Below, piece after piece: positions 8,060 to 16,547 of a stretch of 64,000 bases of DNA. The stretch is from Streptomyces collinus (GTDB taxonomy: Bacteria; Actinomycetota; Actinomycetes; Streptomycetales; Streptomycetaceae). Within the stretch, counting starts at the first letter, position 1, and the number at the start of each line of letters is the position of its first letter. Location of the stretch: contig NZ_CP133771.1 of NCBI RefSeq assembly GCF_031348265.1, forward strand, positions 2,232,001 to 2,296,000, given 5' to 3'. Both the position numbers and the translations under genes were made by a program. The notes under the pieces were generated by a model. It was not told the origin of the DNA. It saw nothing but the letters and a program-made list of their open reading frames with translations, and searched no databases.

Positions 8060-11000
8060 GTGACGGGCTTACTGCTGCTGCGCCTGCGCGCGCACCGGCT
8101 GCTGCTCACGGCCGCCCTGCTCGCCGTCCTGCTGACCACCTCGGTGCTCGCCGCCCTGACGGCCTACTCCGGCTCCGTGGGGAATGCGGCGCTGCGCGGC
8201 GCCCTGGGCGGCCGGGCCGCGGCCTCCGCCTCCCTCGTCGTCGAGGCGGACGTGCCCCGGGAGCGGCGGGACGCGGCGCAGCGGGCGGTGGTGCGCGGGG
8301 CGCGGGACGCCTTCGGCGGGCTGCCGGTGACCGTGCGCAGGCTGGAGCGGTCCGGGCCGTACGCGCTGCCCCGGTCCCTGCAGAGCGCCGAGGCCCGCGC
8401 CGGGGAGCCCGACCTCACGCACCTCGCCGCCCTCGACGTGTCACGGATCAGACTGCTCTCGGGCACCCTGCCGGGCCCGGCCCCGGCGTCCCGCGCGGCC
8501 GCGGTGCCCGTGGCCCTGCCCGAGGCGGCCGCCGACCGGCTGGAGCTGCGGCCCGGAGCGCGGGTCACGCTCACCGACCGGCTGGGCGGCGATCCGCTCC
8601 GGGTCCGGGTGACCGGCGTGTACCGGGCGGCCGACGGTTCCGATCCCTACTGGCAGGCCGACACCCTGGGCGGCCGGGGCATCCGCACGGTCGCCTTCAC
8701 CACGTACGGGCCGCTGCTGACGCACGGGTCGGTGCTCGCCTCCGGCCGCGCCTCCGAGGACGCCACCGGCTGGGTGGCGACGGCCGGCTTCGGCACCCTG
8801 ACGACCGACGGCATCGGCGCGCTGCGCTCGGCGGCGGTCCGCGCGGCCGGGGCGCTGCGCGACGACCCGGCGCTCGGGGGCGACGCGGACGTGCGCACGG
8901 GGCTGCCCGAGGTGCTCGACCGGACCGAACGGGGCCTGCTGGTGTCCCGGTCGACGCTGATGATCGTCTCGGTGCAGCTGGTGCTGCTCGCCGGGTACGG
9001 GCTGCTGCTGGTGGCGAGGCTGCTGGGCAGCGAACGGGCGGGTGAGACCGAGCTGCTGCGGGCCAGGGGCGGATCGCGCGGCCGGATCGCCGGGCTCGCC
9101 GCGCTGGAGGCGCTGCTGCTGGCGGTCCCGGCCGCCGTCTGTGCCGCGCTGCTGTCGGGCCCGCTGGCCCGGCTGCTCGCGCGGTGGTCCTCGCTCGACG
9201 GGATCGGGCTGCGGCTCAGCGCCACCCCGGCGGGCGGGGTGTGGCTGGTCGCGGGCGGGGTGGCGGCGGCCTGCGCGGTGGCGGTGGTGGCGCCCGCGCT
9301 GGCGGCGACGACGGGAACTCCGGTACGGCTGCGGCGGGTCCGGGCCGCGACGTCGGCCGCGCCCGTGCGGGCCGGAGCCGATGTGGGGCTGCTGCTGATC
9401 GCGGGTGTGGCGTACTGGCAGCTCGACCGGCAGACCGACGCGACCGGCGGCGGCGTGCTCAGCCGGGACCGGGCCGGGGAGCTGGGCATCGATCCGCTGC
9501 TGGTCGCGGCGCCCGCGCTGGCGCTGCTGGCGGGCACGGTCCTGACGCTGCGTCTGCTGCCGTTCGTGGCCCGGCTCGCGGAGCGGCGGTCGGCGAGCGG
9601 GCGTGGACTGCCGGCGGCGTTGGCGGGCTGGCAGTTCAGCCGGCGTCCGCTGCGCGGGGCGGGACCGGTGCTGCTGCTGGTCATCGCGGTGGCGACGGGC
9701 ATGCTGGCGATCGGGCACGGTGCGTCCTGGGACCGGTCGCAGGAGGACCAGGCCGACTTCCGGACGGGGGCCTCCGTACGGGTGCTCGACTACCGGCCGG
9801 GCAGCCCCGGGCAGACGGGTCTGTACGCCTCGCTGCCCGGCGCGGTGGACGCCGCTCCCGCGCACCGCGCCACCCTGAGCCTCTCCGGGGACCGCCGGGC
9901 GACGGTCCTCGCCCTGGACACGTCCCGCGCCCGGGACGGGATGCTCATGCGCGGCGACCTCGCCGGACAGCCCCCGGCTCGGCTGCTGCGGGCCCTGGCC
10001 CCGCCCGCCCCGGAGGGGGACCGGGCCGTGCGGCTTCCCGACGGCACCCGGCGGATCGCCCTCGACGTGCGGATCACCGACGAGCGGGCCCGGACGAAGC
10101 GCTCCCCCTCCGATCGCGCACCGCTGCTCACGGTGGTCGTGGAGGACCGGTACGGCATCGCGTACCGGCTGGGCGGCGGCACCGTCCCGGTAGACGGCCG
10201 GGTCCACCGGGTGGCGCTCGACCTGGACGGAACCGCGGCGGGCCGCCGCGCGGCCCCGGCCGGGCCGCTGCGGCTGACCGGGTTGCAGCTCGACGACACC
10301 TCTCCCGTCGGCCGCGCCGAGCGGCACCGGTTCACCGTCGAGCGGCTGCTCGCCACCGGCGGCGACGGCGCCGCGCGGACCGTCGCCCTCGCTGCCGGGA
10401 CGCGGTGGCAGGGCAGCCGGGTCGTGACGCAGAACGGCGAGGTCGTCTCCCGTGCGGCCACCAGGCCCGCCGCGGCGGGAAGCGCGCCGCTGGCCGTGTC
10501 GTACGGCACCGGCGCCGACCGCGGCGACGGCTGGGGCGCCCAGCCGGTCTTCACCGTCCGCGTCGACACCGCCGGCGCCGAGGTGCCGCGCAGCCTCTCC
10601 GCCGTCGCGAGCCGGGACTTCCTGCGGGCGGCGGGAGCCCGGCCCGGCGACACCATCGACGTACCGCTGTCCGGGGAACAGCTGCGCGTGCGGATCGTGC
10701 GGTCGGTCCAGGAGCTGCCGACCACCGCCACCGACCTGGCCGGGGAGACCCTGTCCGGTGGGGCGCTGCTGCTCGATCTGCGGGTCGTCGACGCCGTGCT
10801 GGCGCAGCGGGCCAGCACGCCGCTCACCCCCACCGAGTGGTGGGTGAGCACCGCCCCGGGCAAGGAGGCCGAGGTCGCAGCGGCGCTCAGGGAGCGCCCC
10901 GACCTCGAACCCGGGCAGGTGCTGGTGCGGGACGAGGCCGCGGCCGAGCTGCTGCGGGATCCGCTCGGCGCCGGGCCGCGTTCGGCGCTGACGGCGGTGG

Positions 11001-11395
11001 CGGTGGCGGCCGCGGCCCTCGCCGCCGGGGGGTTCGCGGTGAGTGCCGCCGGGGCGCGGCGGGAGCGGTCCGCGGAGTTCGCGGTGCTGCGCGCCCTGGG
11101 CGCGCCCCGCCGGGATCTCGCCCGGCTGGTCGCGACGGAGCAGAGCCTGCTCATCGGTGCCGGTCTGCTCGCCGGACTCGGCCTCGGCACGGTCCTGACC
11201 CGGGCCGTCGTCCCGCTGATCGTGCTGACCTCCGGTGCCGCCCGGCCTCTCCCGCCGGTCCTCGTCGAACTCCCGGTGCTTCAGGTGGCGCTGCTCCTCG
11301 CGGGGGTGGCCGCCCCGCTGCTGCTGATCACCGTCGCGTCGGCGCTGCGCCGTGCCGAGCCGGCCGTCGCGCTGCGCCACCAGGGGGAGGACTGA
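8060..11395 (+). CDS. Large FtsX-like ABC permease with TTA codon 4
   Basis: A 1111-aa permease. An N-terminal membrane anchor (about 10-32) precedes a large extracytoplasmic region, then a membrane cluster around 300-400, further segments near 450-560, a second large extracytoplasmic block, and a C-terminal FtsX-type helix bundle (about 975-1100). Such MacB/FtsX-like proteins couple ATP hydrolysis to work on periplasmic or cell-wall-side substrates rather than simple pore transport. The GTG start is followed by codons acg-ggc-TTA, so translation should need the bldA leucyl-tRNA. Its stop overlaps no gene, but the next permease starts 1 nt later, so the genes are coupled. Substrate unknown. 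Confidence 0.85.
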   Translation: MTGLLLLRLRAHRLLLTAALLAVLLTTSVLAALTAYSGSVGNAALRGALGGRAAASASLVVEADVPRERRDAAQRAVVRGARDAFGGLPVTVRRLERSGPYALPRSLQSAEARAGEPDLTHLAALDVSRIRLLSGTLPGPAPASRAAAVPVALPEAAADRLELRPGARVTLTDRLGGDPLRVRVTGVYRAADGSDPYWQADTLGGRGIRTVAFTTYGPLLTHGSVLASGRASEDATGWVATAGFGTLTTDGIGALRSAAVRAAGALRDDPALGGDADVRTGLPEVLDRTERGLLVSRSTLMIVSVQLVLLAGYGLLLVARLLGSERAGETELLRARGGSRGRIAGLAALEALLLAVPAAVCAALLSGPLARLLARWSSLDGIGLRLSATPAGGVWLVAGGVAAACAVAVVAPALAATTGTPVRLRRVRAATSAAPVRAGADVGLLLIAGVAYWQLDRQTDATGGGVLSRDRAGELGIDPLLVAAPALALLAGTVLTLRLLPFVARLAERRSASGRGLPAALAGWQFSRRPLRGAGPVLLLVIAVATGMLAIGHGASWDRSQEDQADFRTGASVRVLDYRPGSPGQTGLYASLPGAVDAAPAHRATLSLSGDRRATVLALDTSRARDGMLMRGDLAGQPPARLLRALAPPAPEGDRAVRLPDGTRRIALDVRITDERARTKRSPSDRAPLLTVVVEDRYGIAYRLGGGTVPVDGRVHRVALDLDGTAAGRRAAPAGPLRLTGLQLDDTSPVGRAERHRFTVERLLATGGDGAARTVALAAGTRWQGSRVVTQNGEVVSRAATRPAAAGSAPLAVSYGTGADRGDGWGAQPVFTVRVDTAGAEVPRSLSAVASRDFLRAAGARPGDTIDVPLSGEQLRVRIVRSVQELPTTATDLAGETLSGGALLLDLRVVDAVLAQRASTPLTPTEWWVSTAPGKEAEVAAALRERPDLEPGQVLVRDEAAAELLRDPLGAGPRSALTAVAVAAAALAAGGFAVSAAGARRERSAEFAVLRALGAPRRDLARLVATEQSLLIGAGLLAGLGLGTVLTRAVVPLIVLTSGAARPLPPVLVELPVLQVALLLAGVAAPLLLITVASALRRAEPAVALRHQGED

Positions 11396-11396
11396 G

Positions 11397-14129
11397 ATGC
11401 CGCCGAACGCACAGGGAGCCTCCTGGGTACGGACCCGGCTTCGGGCCGCGCCCTGGCCCGCCGTCGTCTTCGGTGTGCTGGTGCTGGTCACGGCGTTCCT
11501 CGCGGCCGTCCTGCCCCGGGCCGTGGAGGCGTACGAGACGGACGGGCTGCGCGAGGCCGTCGCGACCGCCGCCCCCGAGTCGACCGTGCTGGAGCTGAAG
11601 ACGGAGCAGCCCGGACTCAACCGTCCGGAGGAGGCCCGGGCCGACGAGGTCCGGCCGGATGCGCTCGCGGCGGTCTACGGCCGGGCGCGGGCGCTGCTGC
11701 CCGAGCCGCTGCGGGTGGACCCGGCCGAGTCGGCGTACGGGGTGCGCACCGGCAAGAGCCTTCAGGCGCTGGACGCGTGGCTGCCCCGGCCCGACGGGCT
11801 GCTGCCCCGCTTCACCCTGCTCGCGCAGTCGGGAGCCGCCGCTCACGCCACCGTGCGGGAGGGCCGGCTGCCCACCGCCGACGGTTCGGTGAGCGTGGAC
11901 ACCCGGTCGGTGGAAGGGGCCGTGACCGCCGAGACGGCCCGCACGCTGCGGCTGCGGACCGGTTCCACCCTCACGCTGGACGGCTTCACGGACGGACCCC
12001 TGACCGTCCGCGTCACCGGCGTCCTCCAGCCCCGGCATCCGGAGCGGAGCTACTGGTCCGCGGAGCCGGTCCTGCGGACACCGGCCATGGCGAGCGACGG
12101 CGGCCGTCCGCCGCAGTTCTACTGGGAGGCGGGCGTCCTGCTGGCGCCGGGTGCCGCCCCGGCCCTGCTGGGCGGTCAGGGAGAGCCGGAGCGGTACTGG
12201 CGGTTCGCGCCCGCGACCGGGCGGCTGACCGGGGCGGACACCGCGGCCCTGGCCGACGGGATCGCGTCCTTGGAGGACGGGCCCGCCCTGGTGCGGATGC
12301 GCGGCGTCGCCGGTCCGACAGCGCAGCTGTCCACCGGCTTGGAGCAGGTCGTGGGCGCCTACGCCGAGACGCGTGACGCCGTCGCGCCGGTGGTCGCCGT
12401 GGCGGCCTTCGGGATCGCCGCGGTCGCCTTCGTCGTCCTGGTGATGAGCGGTGGCCTGGCCGCCGCCCGCCGCGAGGGGGAACTCGCCCTGCTGCGGGCC
12501 AGGGGCGGCTCCCTGCGCGGCATCGCCGGGCGGCTGCTGGCCGAGAACGCGGTGCCGGCGGTGCCCGCGGCGGCGTGCGGTCTGCTGCTCGCCGTACTCG
12601 TCGTGGACGAGGCCCGGCTGCTGCCCGCCGTGCTCGGGGCGGGTGCCGTGGCGGTGCTCGCCTGTGCCGCGCTGCCGGTGCGTGCGGCGGTGGCGCATCG
12701 CAGGCCCCGGGCGCATCAGGGGCGCGACGACCTGGCCCGGGCCCGGCCCGGCGGGCGCCGTACGGTCGCCGAACTGACCCTGCTGGTACTGGCCGCCGGC
12801 TCGGTGCTGACGCTGCGCCGCCGCGGCCCGGCCGGGGACGGTGATCTGCTGGTGAGCGCCGCCCCGGTGCTCGTCGCCCTGGTGGCGGCGCTGGTCCTCG
12901 TCCGGCTGTATCCGCTGCCCCTGCGGTGGGCCGCGGGCCCGGCCGGGCGGCTGCGCGGGGTGGTGGGGTTCCTGTCGCTGGCCCGTGCGGGCCGCTCACC
13001 GGCGGCGGTCGCCACGCTGCCGCTGCTCGCCCTGCTGACGGCCCTGACGACGGCCGCGTTCGGGGGGTCCGTGCTGGCCGGCGTGGCGGACGCCCGGGAC
13101 CGGGCCGCGCTGCTGGAGACGGGCGCGGACGCCCTGGTCACCACCGCCGACGGCTCCCCGCTCCCTGCGGGACTGGCGCCGGCGGTCAGGGAGGTGGCGG
13201 GCGTGCGGCAGGTGACCGCCGTGGGCACCGTGTTCGCCTCGGAGAGCGCGTCCGACGAGGCGCGGTCGCTGACCGTGGCCGGGGTCGAGCCGGACGCGTA
13301 CGGGGAGCTGGCCGGGCGGATGGGGCTCGGCGGCTTCGAGGCCGGCCGGCTGCGGATACGGGACGGGGTGCTGGACGCGGTCGCCTCCCCGGAGGTCGCC
13401 GAGCGGCTCGGGCGGGCACCGCACCGGATCGTCACCGACGCCGGGCCTCTCACGGTGCGGATCACCGCGGTGCGTCCCCGCACCCCGGCCGTCCCCGACG
13501 GCGAGTTCCTCCTGGTCGACGCGGCGGGACTGAAGGACTCGGCCGGCCCGTCGACGCTGCTCGCGGCCGGTGCCGGGCTCGACACGAAGGCGCTCCGGGC
13601 GGCCGTGCGCGGCGCCGGTTCCGGCCTCTCGGTGACCCTGCGGAGCGAGGCACGGGCGGCGCTGTCCGACGCGCCGTTGCAGGCCGGTGCCGAACGGATC
13701 TACCTCTGGGCCGTCGCCGCGGGCGCGGGTTATGCCGTGCTCGCCCTGGTGCTCGGCCTGGTGCGGTCCGCGCCGGAACGGGCCGCGCTGCTGGCCCGGC
13801 TGCGCACCCTCGGTATGACGACCCGCCAGGGGCGTCACCTGCTCGGCCTGGAGGCGCTGCCCCAGACGCTGCTCGCCGCCGGCGGGGGCATGGCCGTCGG
13901 CTGGGCGACGGTGGGGCTCCTCGCCCCGGGCATCGACCTGGACCGGCTCGCCCTGGCGGACACGTCCGGCGTCACGCCGCCGGATGCCGTGCTGCGGACC
14001 GACCTGTGGTCGCTGGCCCTGCCGGCCGCGGGCGCGATGCTGCTGGCGGGGGCGGTGGCCGTCGCGCAGGCCTGGTGGGCGGGGCGCCGGACACCGATCA
14101 GCCACCTCAGGGCGGGAGACATGCGATGA
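11397..14129 (+). CDS. Second large FtsX-like ABC permease
   Basis: A 910-aa paralogue-like permease beginning MPPNAQGASWVRTRLRAAPW, with an N-terminal membrane segment (about 20-40), a long extracytoplasmic domain, a membrane cluster around 330-460, further helices near 475-580, a second extracytoplasmic block and C-terminal FtsX-type helices. The ATG lies 7 nt after GGGAGG, which sits inside the end of the preceding gene. Its stop overlaps the ATPase start at 14126 as ATGA. The two permeases and this ATPase therefore form one translationally coupled unit. No TTA codon was found in it. Confidence 0.85.
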   Translation: MPPNAQGASWVRTRLRAAPWPAVVFGVLVLVTAFLAAVLPRAVEAYETDGLREAVATAAPESTVLELKTEQPGLNRPEEARADEVRPDALAAVYGRARALLPEPLRVDPAESAYGVRTGKSLQALDAWLPRPDGLLPRFTLLAQSGAAAHATVREGRLPTADGSVSVDTRSVEGAVTAETARTLRLRTGSTLTLDGFTDGPLTVRVTGVLQPRHPERSYWSAEPVLRTPAMASDGGRPPQFYWEAGVLLAPGAAPALLGGQGEPERYWRFAPATGRLTGADTAALADGIASLEDGPALVRMRGVAGPTAQLSTGLEQVVGAYAETRDAVAPVVAVAAFGIAAVAFVVLVMSGGLAAARREGELALLRARGGSLRGIAGRLLAENAVPAVPAAACGLLLAVLVVDEARLLPAVLGAGAVAVLACAALPVRAAVAHRRPRAHQGRDDLARARPGGRRTVAELTLLVLAAGSVLTLRRRGPAGDGDLLVSAAPVLVALVAALVLVRLYPLPLRWAAGPAGRLRGVVGFLSLARAGRSPAAVATLPLLALLTALTTAAFGGSVLAGVADARDRAALLETGADALVTTADGSPLPAGLAPAVREVAGVRQVTAVGTVFASESASDEARSLTVAGVEPDAYGELAGRMGLGGFEAGRLRIRDGVLDAVASPEVAERLGRAPHRIVTDAGPLTVRITAVRPRTPAVPDGEFLLVDAAGLKDSAGPSTLLAAGAGLDTKALRAAVRGAGSGLSVTLRSEARAALSDAPLQAGAERIYLWAVAAGAGYAVLALVLGLVRSAPERAALLARLRTLGMTTRQGRHLLGLEALPQTLLAAGGGMAVGWATVGLLAPGIDLDRLALADTSGVTPPDAVLRTDLWSLALPAAGAMLLAGAVAVAQAWWAGRRTPISHLRAGDMR

Positions 14130-15100
14130 GCGGTACGACGGAGTCGCTGGAGGAACTGGAGCGGCGGGTGGCGCGGCGCCGCGAAGGGCCGGCGTACGGG
14201 CACGACGCCCTGATCGCCTGCGACCGGCTGGTGCGGATCTTCGCCCGGCGCGGCGGCGGGGACGCGGTGGAGGTGCAGGCCCTCCAGGGACTCGATCTCC
14301 TGGTGCGGGAGGGCGAGTTGATGGCCCTGGTGGGAGCGTCCGGCAGCGGCAAGTCGACGTTGATGAACATCCTCGCGGGTCTGGACGTCCCGACCGCGGG
14401 GGCCGCGAAGGTCGCGGGCCGCGATCTGCTGGCGATGGACGCGAAGGCGCGCTTGCGGTACCGGCGTGAGGTGGTGGGCTTCGTCTGGCAGCAGACGGCA
14501 CGCAACCTGCTGCCGTATCTGACGGCCGCTCAGAACGTCGACCTGCCCATGCAGCTGGCGGGCGTCTCCCGGCGGAAGCGGGCCGGGCGGGCGGACGAGC
14601 TGCTGTCCCTGCTCGGCGTCGCGGACTGCCGGGACCGGCGGCCGCAGGCGATGTCCGGTGGTCAGCAGCAGCGCGTCGCGATCGCCGTCGCCCTCGCCAA
14701 CTCCCCCGCCGTCCTGCTCGCCGACGAGCCGACCGGCGAGCTGGACTCGGCGACCGGGCAGCAGGTCTTCGCGGCGTTCCGCCGGGCCAACGAGGAGCTG
14801 GGCACGACGATCGTGATCGTCACGCACGACCAGGCGGTCGCCGGTGAGGTCCGCCGCACGGTCGCGATCCGTGACGGCCGCACCTCGACGGAGGTGCTGC
14901 GCCGTACGGAGGTCGACGAGACGGGCCGGGAGTCCCTGGTGGCCCGGGAGTACGCGATGCTCGACCGGGCGGGCCGCCTCCAGCTGCCGGCCGAGTACAC
15001 GGCGGCCCTGGGCATGGCGGACCGGGTGCTGCTGGAACTGGAGGAGGACCACATCCAGGTGTGGCCGGACAGGAACGGAAGCCGGGGCGGGAACGGCTGA
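14126..15100 (+). CDS. ABC ATPase (MacB type) with C-terminal AbrB-like extension
   Basis: A 324-aa ATP-binding protein. Walker A is GASGSGKS (70-77), the Q-loop is WQQTARN (121-127), the signature is MSGGQQQRVAIAVAL, Walker B is LLADEPTGELD, and the H-loop is THD. The ABC domain ends near residue 255. The tail 276-314 (AMLDRAGRLQLPAEYTAAL, then GMADRVLLELEEDHIQVWP) resembles the swapped-hairpin SpoVT/AbrB/MazE fold, which usually binds DNA (D-x-x-GR-hydrophobic-x-LP followed by GD/AD-x-V-x-hydrophobic pattern). An unusual N-terminal charged segment (1-25) precedes the ABC domain. Translation is coupled to the upstream permease. That the tail is an AbrB-like domain is my reading of the pattern; a function in DNA binding or dimerisation is inference. 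Confidence 0.85.
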   Translation: MSGTTESLEELERRVARRREGPAYGHDALIACDRLVRIFARRGGGDAVEVQALQGLDLLVREGELMALVGASGSGKSTLMNILAGLDVPTAGAAKVAGRDLLAMDAKARLRYRREVVGFVWQQTARNLLPYLTAAQNVDLPMQLAGVSRRKRAGRADELLSLLGVADCRDRRPQAMSGGQQQRVAIAVALANSPAVLLADEPTGELDSATGQQVFAAFRRANEELGTTIVIVTHDQAVAGEVRRTVAIRDGRTSTEVLRRTEVDETGRESLVAREYAMLDRAGRLQLPAEYTAALGMADRVLLELEEDHIQVWPDRNGSRGGNG

Positions 15101-15123
15101 GGACATCCGACCGGGCGTCCGTC

Positions 15124-15352
15124 GCCCGGTGGTAGCCGGTCTTCCCATGTGCCCGAGCCCCGCCACGGGCCGGTCGGTCCGCCCCTGGTGGACGGACAGC
15201 GCCTGCACACTGCCGTCCTTGCGGTACGGCCTCATCGAGCCGGAGTAGTCGGCCACGAGGTGGACCGCGGCTCGCAGCCTGTCCAGGCCGTGCTGCGCGA
15301 GGGGACGCCCCGGCGCGCTTGCAGAGGTCGGCCAGCGCGGGAGCGGCCTCTG
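15124..15352 (-). pseudogene. Decayed 5' fragment of the VWA gene
   Basis: On the minus strand this matches the N-terminal half of the VWA gene at 6442-7176. The piece around 15197-15262 still reads LVADYSGSMRPYRKDGSVQA (intact gene: LVVDYSGSMKPYYKDGSVQA), and 15124-15196 reads VHQGRTDRPVAGLGHMG (intact: GHQGRIERIVSGLGHMG). About 39 codons between these two blocks are deleted. An extra base in the GAGGGG run near 15302 (GAGGG in the intact copy) breaks the frame, and the start and the C-terminal half are missing. It has the same orientation as the intact copy. Confidence 0.8.
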
Positions 15353-15517
15353 GCGCCTACGACCTGCCGGTGGACGCGCGCGGACGCCGGCGTACGCTTA
15401 CGCGCCCCTGGACCTGGCGCCGCGCCGGTGCGGGTGGGGGCGTGGGTCGGGCCGCTGGTGCTCCAGGCGGCCGGGACGGCGGGGAACGTGACGGAGCTGA
15501 CAGGCAGGGTGACCCCA

Positions 15518-16414
15518 GTGAAGCGTACCGGTGTGGCGTTCTTCGTCGCCGTTCCCCTGGTCGCCACGGCGGCCTACTTCCTCGTACCCGCGGACTCCGC
15601 CGAGCCCGTGGTGAAACCCTCCGTGTCCGCCGCCCAGGCGGCCCGGGAAGAGGCCAAGGACCGGGCCGAGGAGGAGCGGGCGGAGGACGACAAGGTGATC
15701 GCCGGGCTGCCCGCGGGCCTGGCCGCCCCGGAGAAGAAGGAACTGGCTCTGCGGATCGTGGCGAGCGCCCACCAGTCGACGCTGAACTGGCGCGCCCTCT
15801 ACGGCTCCATCGAGGACCTGGAGGACGGGCGGGGATACACCGCCGGGATCGTCGGCTTCTGCACCGGCACCCACGATCTGCTCGCCCTTGTCGAGCGCTA
15901 CACCGAAACCCACCCGGACAACGGCCTGGCCCGCTACCTGCCGGCCCTGCGCGAGGTCGACGGCACGGATTCCCACGCGGGCCTGGACCCCGGCTTCACC
16001 GCGGCCTGGAAGAGGGAGGCGAAGCTCCCGGCCTTCCGCAGGGCCCAGGACGAGCACCGTGACCGTGTCTCCTTCGACCCGGCGGTCCGCCTCGCCAAGC
16101 TGGACGGCCTGGGCACGCTCGGCCAGTTCGTCTACTACGACGCCCTGATCTTCCACGGCCCCGACGCCGGCCCCGAGGGCTTCTACGGCCTGCGCGAACG
16201 CGCGCTGCGCGTGGCGGACACGCCGGCCGAGGGCGGCAGTGAGAAGGCGTACCTGGACGCCTTCCTCGACATCCGCCGTACCGCCATGGCCACCGAGCGC
16301 ATGGACACGAGCCGCCTCGACACCGCCCAGCGCCGTTTCCTGAACGAGGGCAACCTGCGTCTCGAGACGCCGCTGGAGTGGGCCGTCTACGGGGACACGT
16401 ACAAGGTGCCGTGA
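15518..16414 (+). CDS. Secreted GH46 chitosanase homologue lacking the catalytic Glu
   Basis: A 298-aa exported protein: signal-like N-terminus MKRTGVAFFVAVPLVATAAY, a charged linker (40-60), then a complete GH46 fold whose sequence runs in register with Streptomyces sp. N174 chitosanase to its end (TYKVP versus TYxVx). In N174 the acid catalyst is E22 in SAENSSL and the second carboxylate is D40 in EDIGDGRGYT. Here the first reads SAHQSTL, with H85 in place of Glu, while D103 and T108 are kept. The nucleotides (gcc-cac-cag) are unambiguous. So it may be a weak or differently acting enzyme, or a chitosan-binding protein. I chose GTG 15518 (CAGGG 8 nt upstream) over GTG 15509. Convergent with gltD. 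Confidence 0.88.
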   Translation: MKRTGVAFFVAVPLVATAAYFLVPADSAEPVVKPSVSAAQAAREEAKDRAEEERAEDDKVIAGLPAGLAAPEKKELALRIVASAHQSTLNWRALYGSIEDLEDGRGYTAGIVGFCTGTHDLLALVERYTETHPDNGLARYLPALREVDGTDSHAGLDPGFTAAWKREAKLPAFRRAQDEHRDRVSFDPAVRLAKLDGLGTLGQFVYYDALIFHGPDAGPEGFYGLRERALRVADTPAEGGSEKAYLDAFLDIRRTAMATERMDTSRLDTAQRRFLNEGNLRLETPLEWAVYGDTYKVP

Positions 16415-16454
16415 CCAGGGCCCGTAAGGGGCGTCGTGCCCGCCCGGGGAAAGC

Positions 16455-16504
16455 GACGGCGCCTGCCCGGTCGTCCGGTCGGGGACTGTTGGGCAGGCGC
16501 CGTC
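16455..16504. terminator. Bidirectional hairpin between the chitosanase gene and gltD
   Basis: Perfect 14-bp arms GACGGCGCCTGCCC (16455-16468) and GGGCAGGCGCCGTC (16491-16504) with a 22-nt loop, placed between two convergent genes. Confidence 0.75.
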
Positions 16505-16547
16505 TGTGTTCCGCACGCCGTTGTACGGGACGTCTGGTGAGGTGCTG

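Noticed and set aside
8441..11620. 1059-codon minus-strand frame across the first permease
   Set aside because: Arg/Gln/Pro-rich antisense frame without domains; the plus strand encodes a coherent permease.
13835..15256. 473-codon minus-strand frame starting MADYSGSM
   Set aside because: Only the first about 50 codons are VWA-derived (the pseudogene); the rest is antisense to the ABC ATPase and permease.
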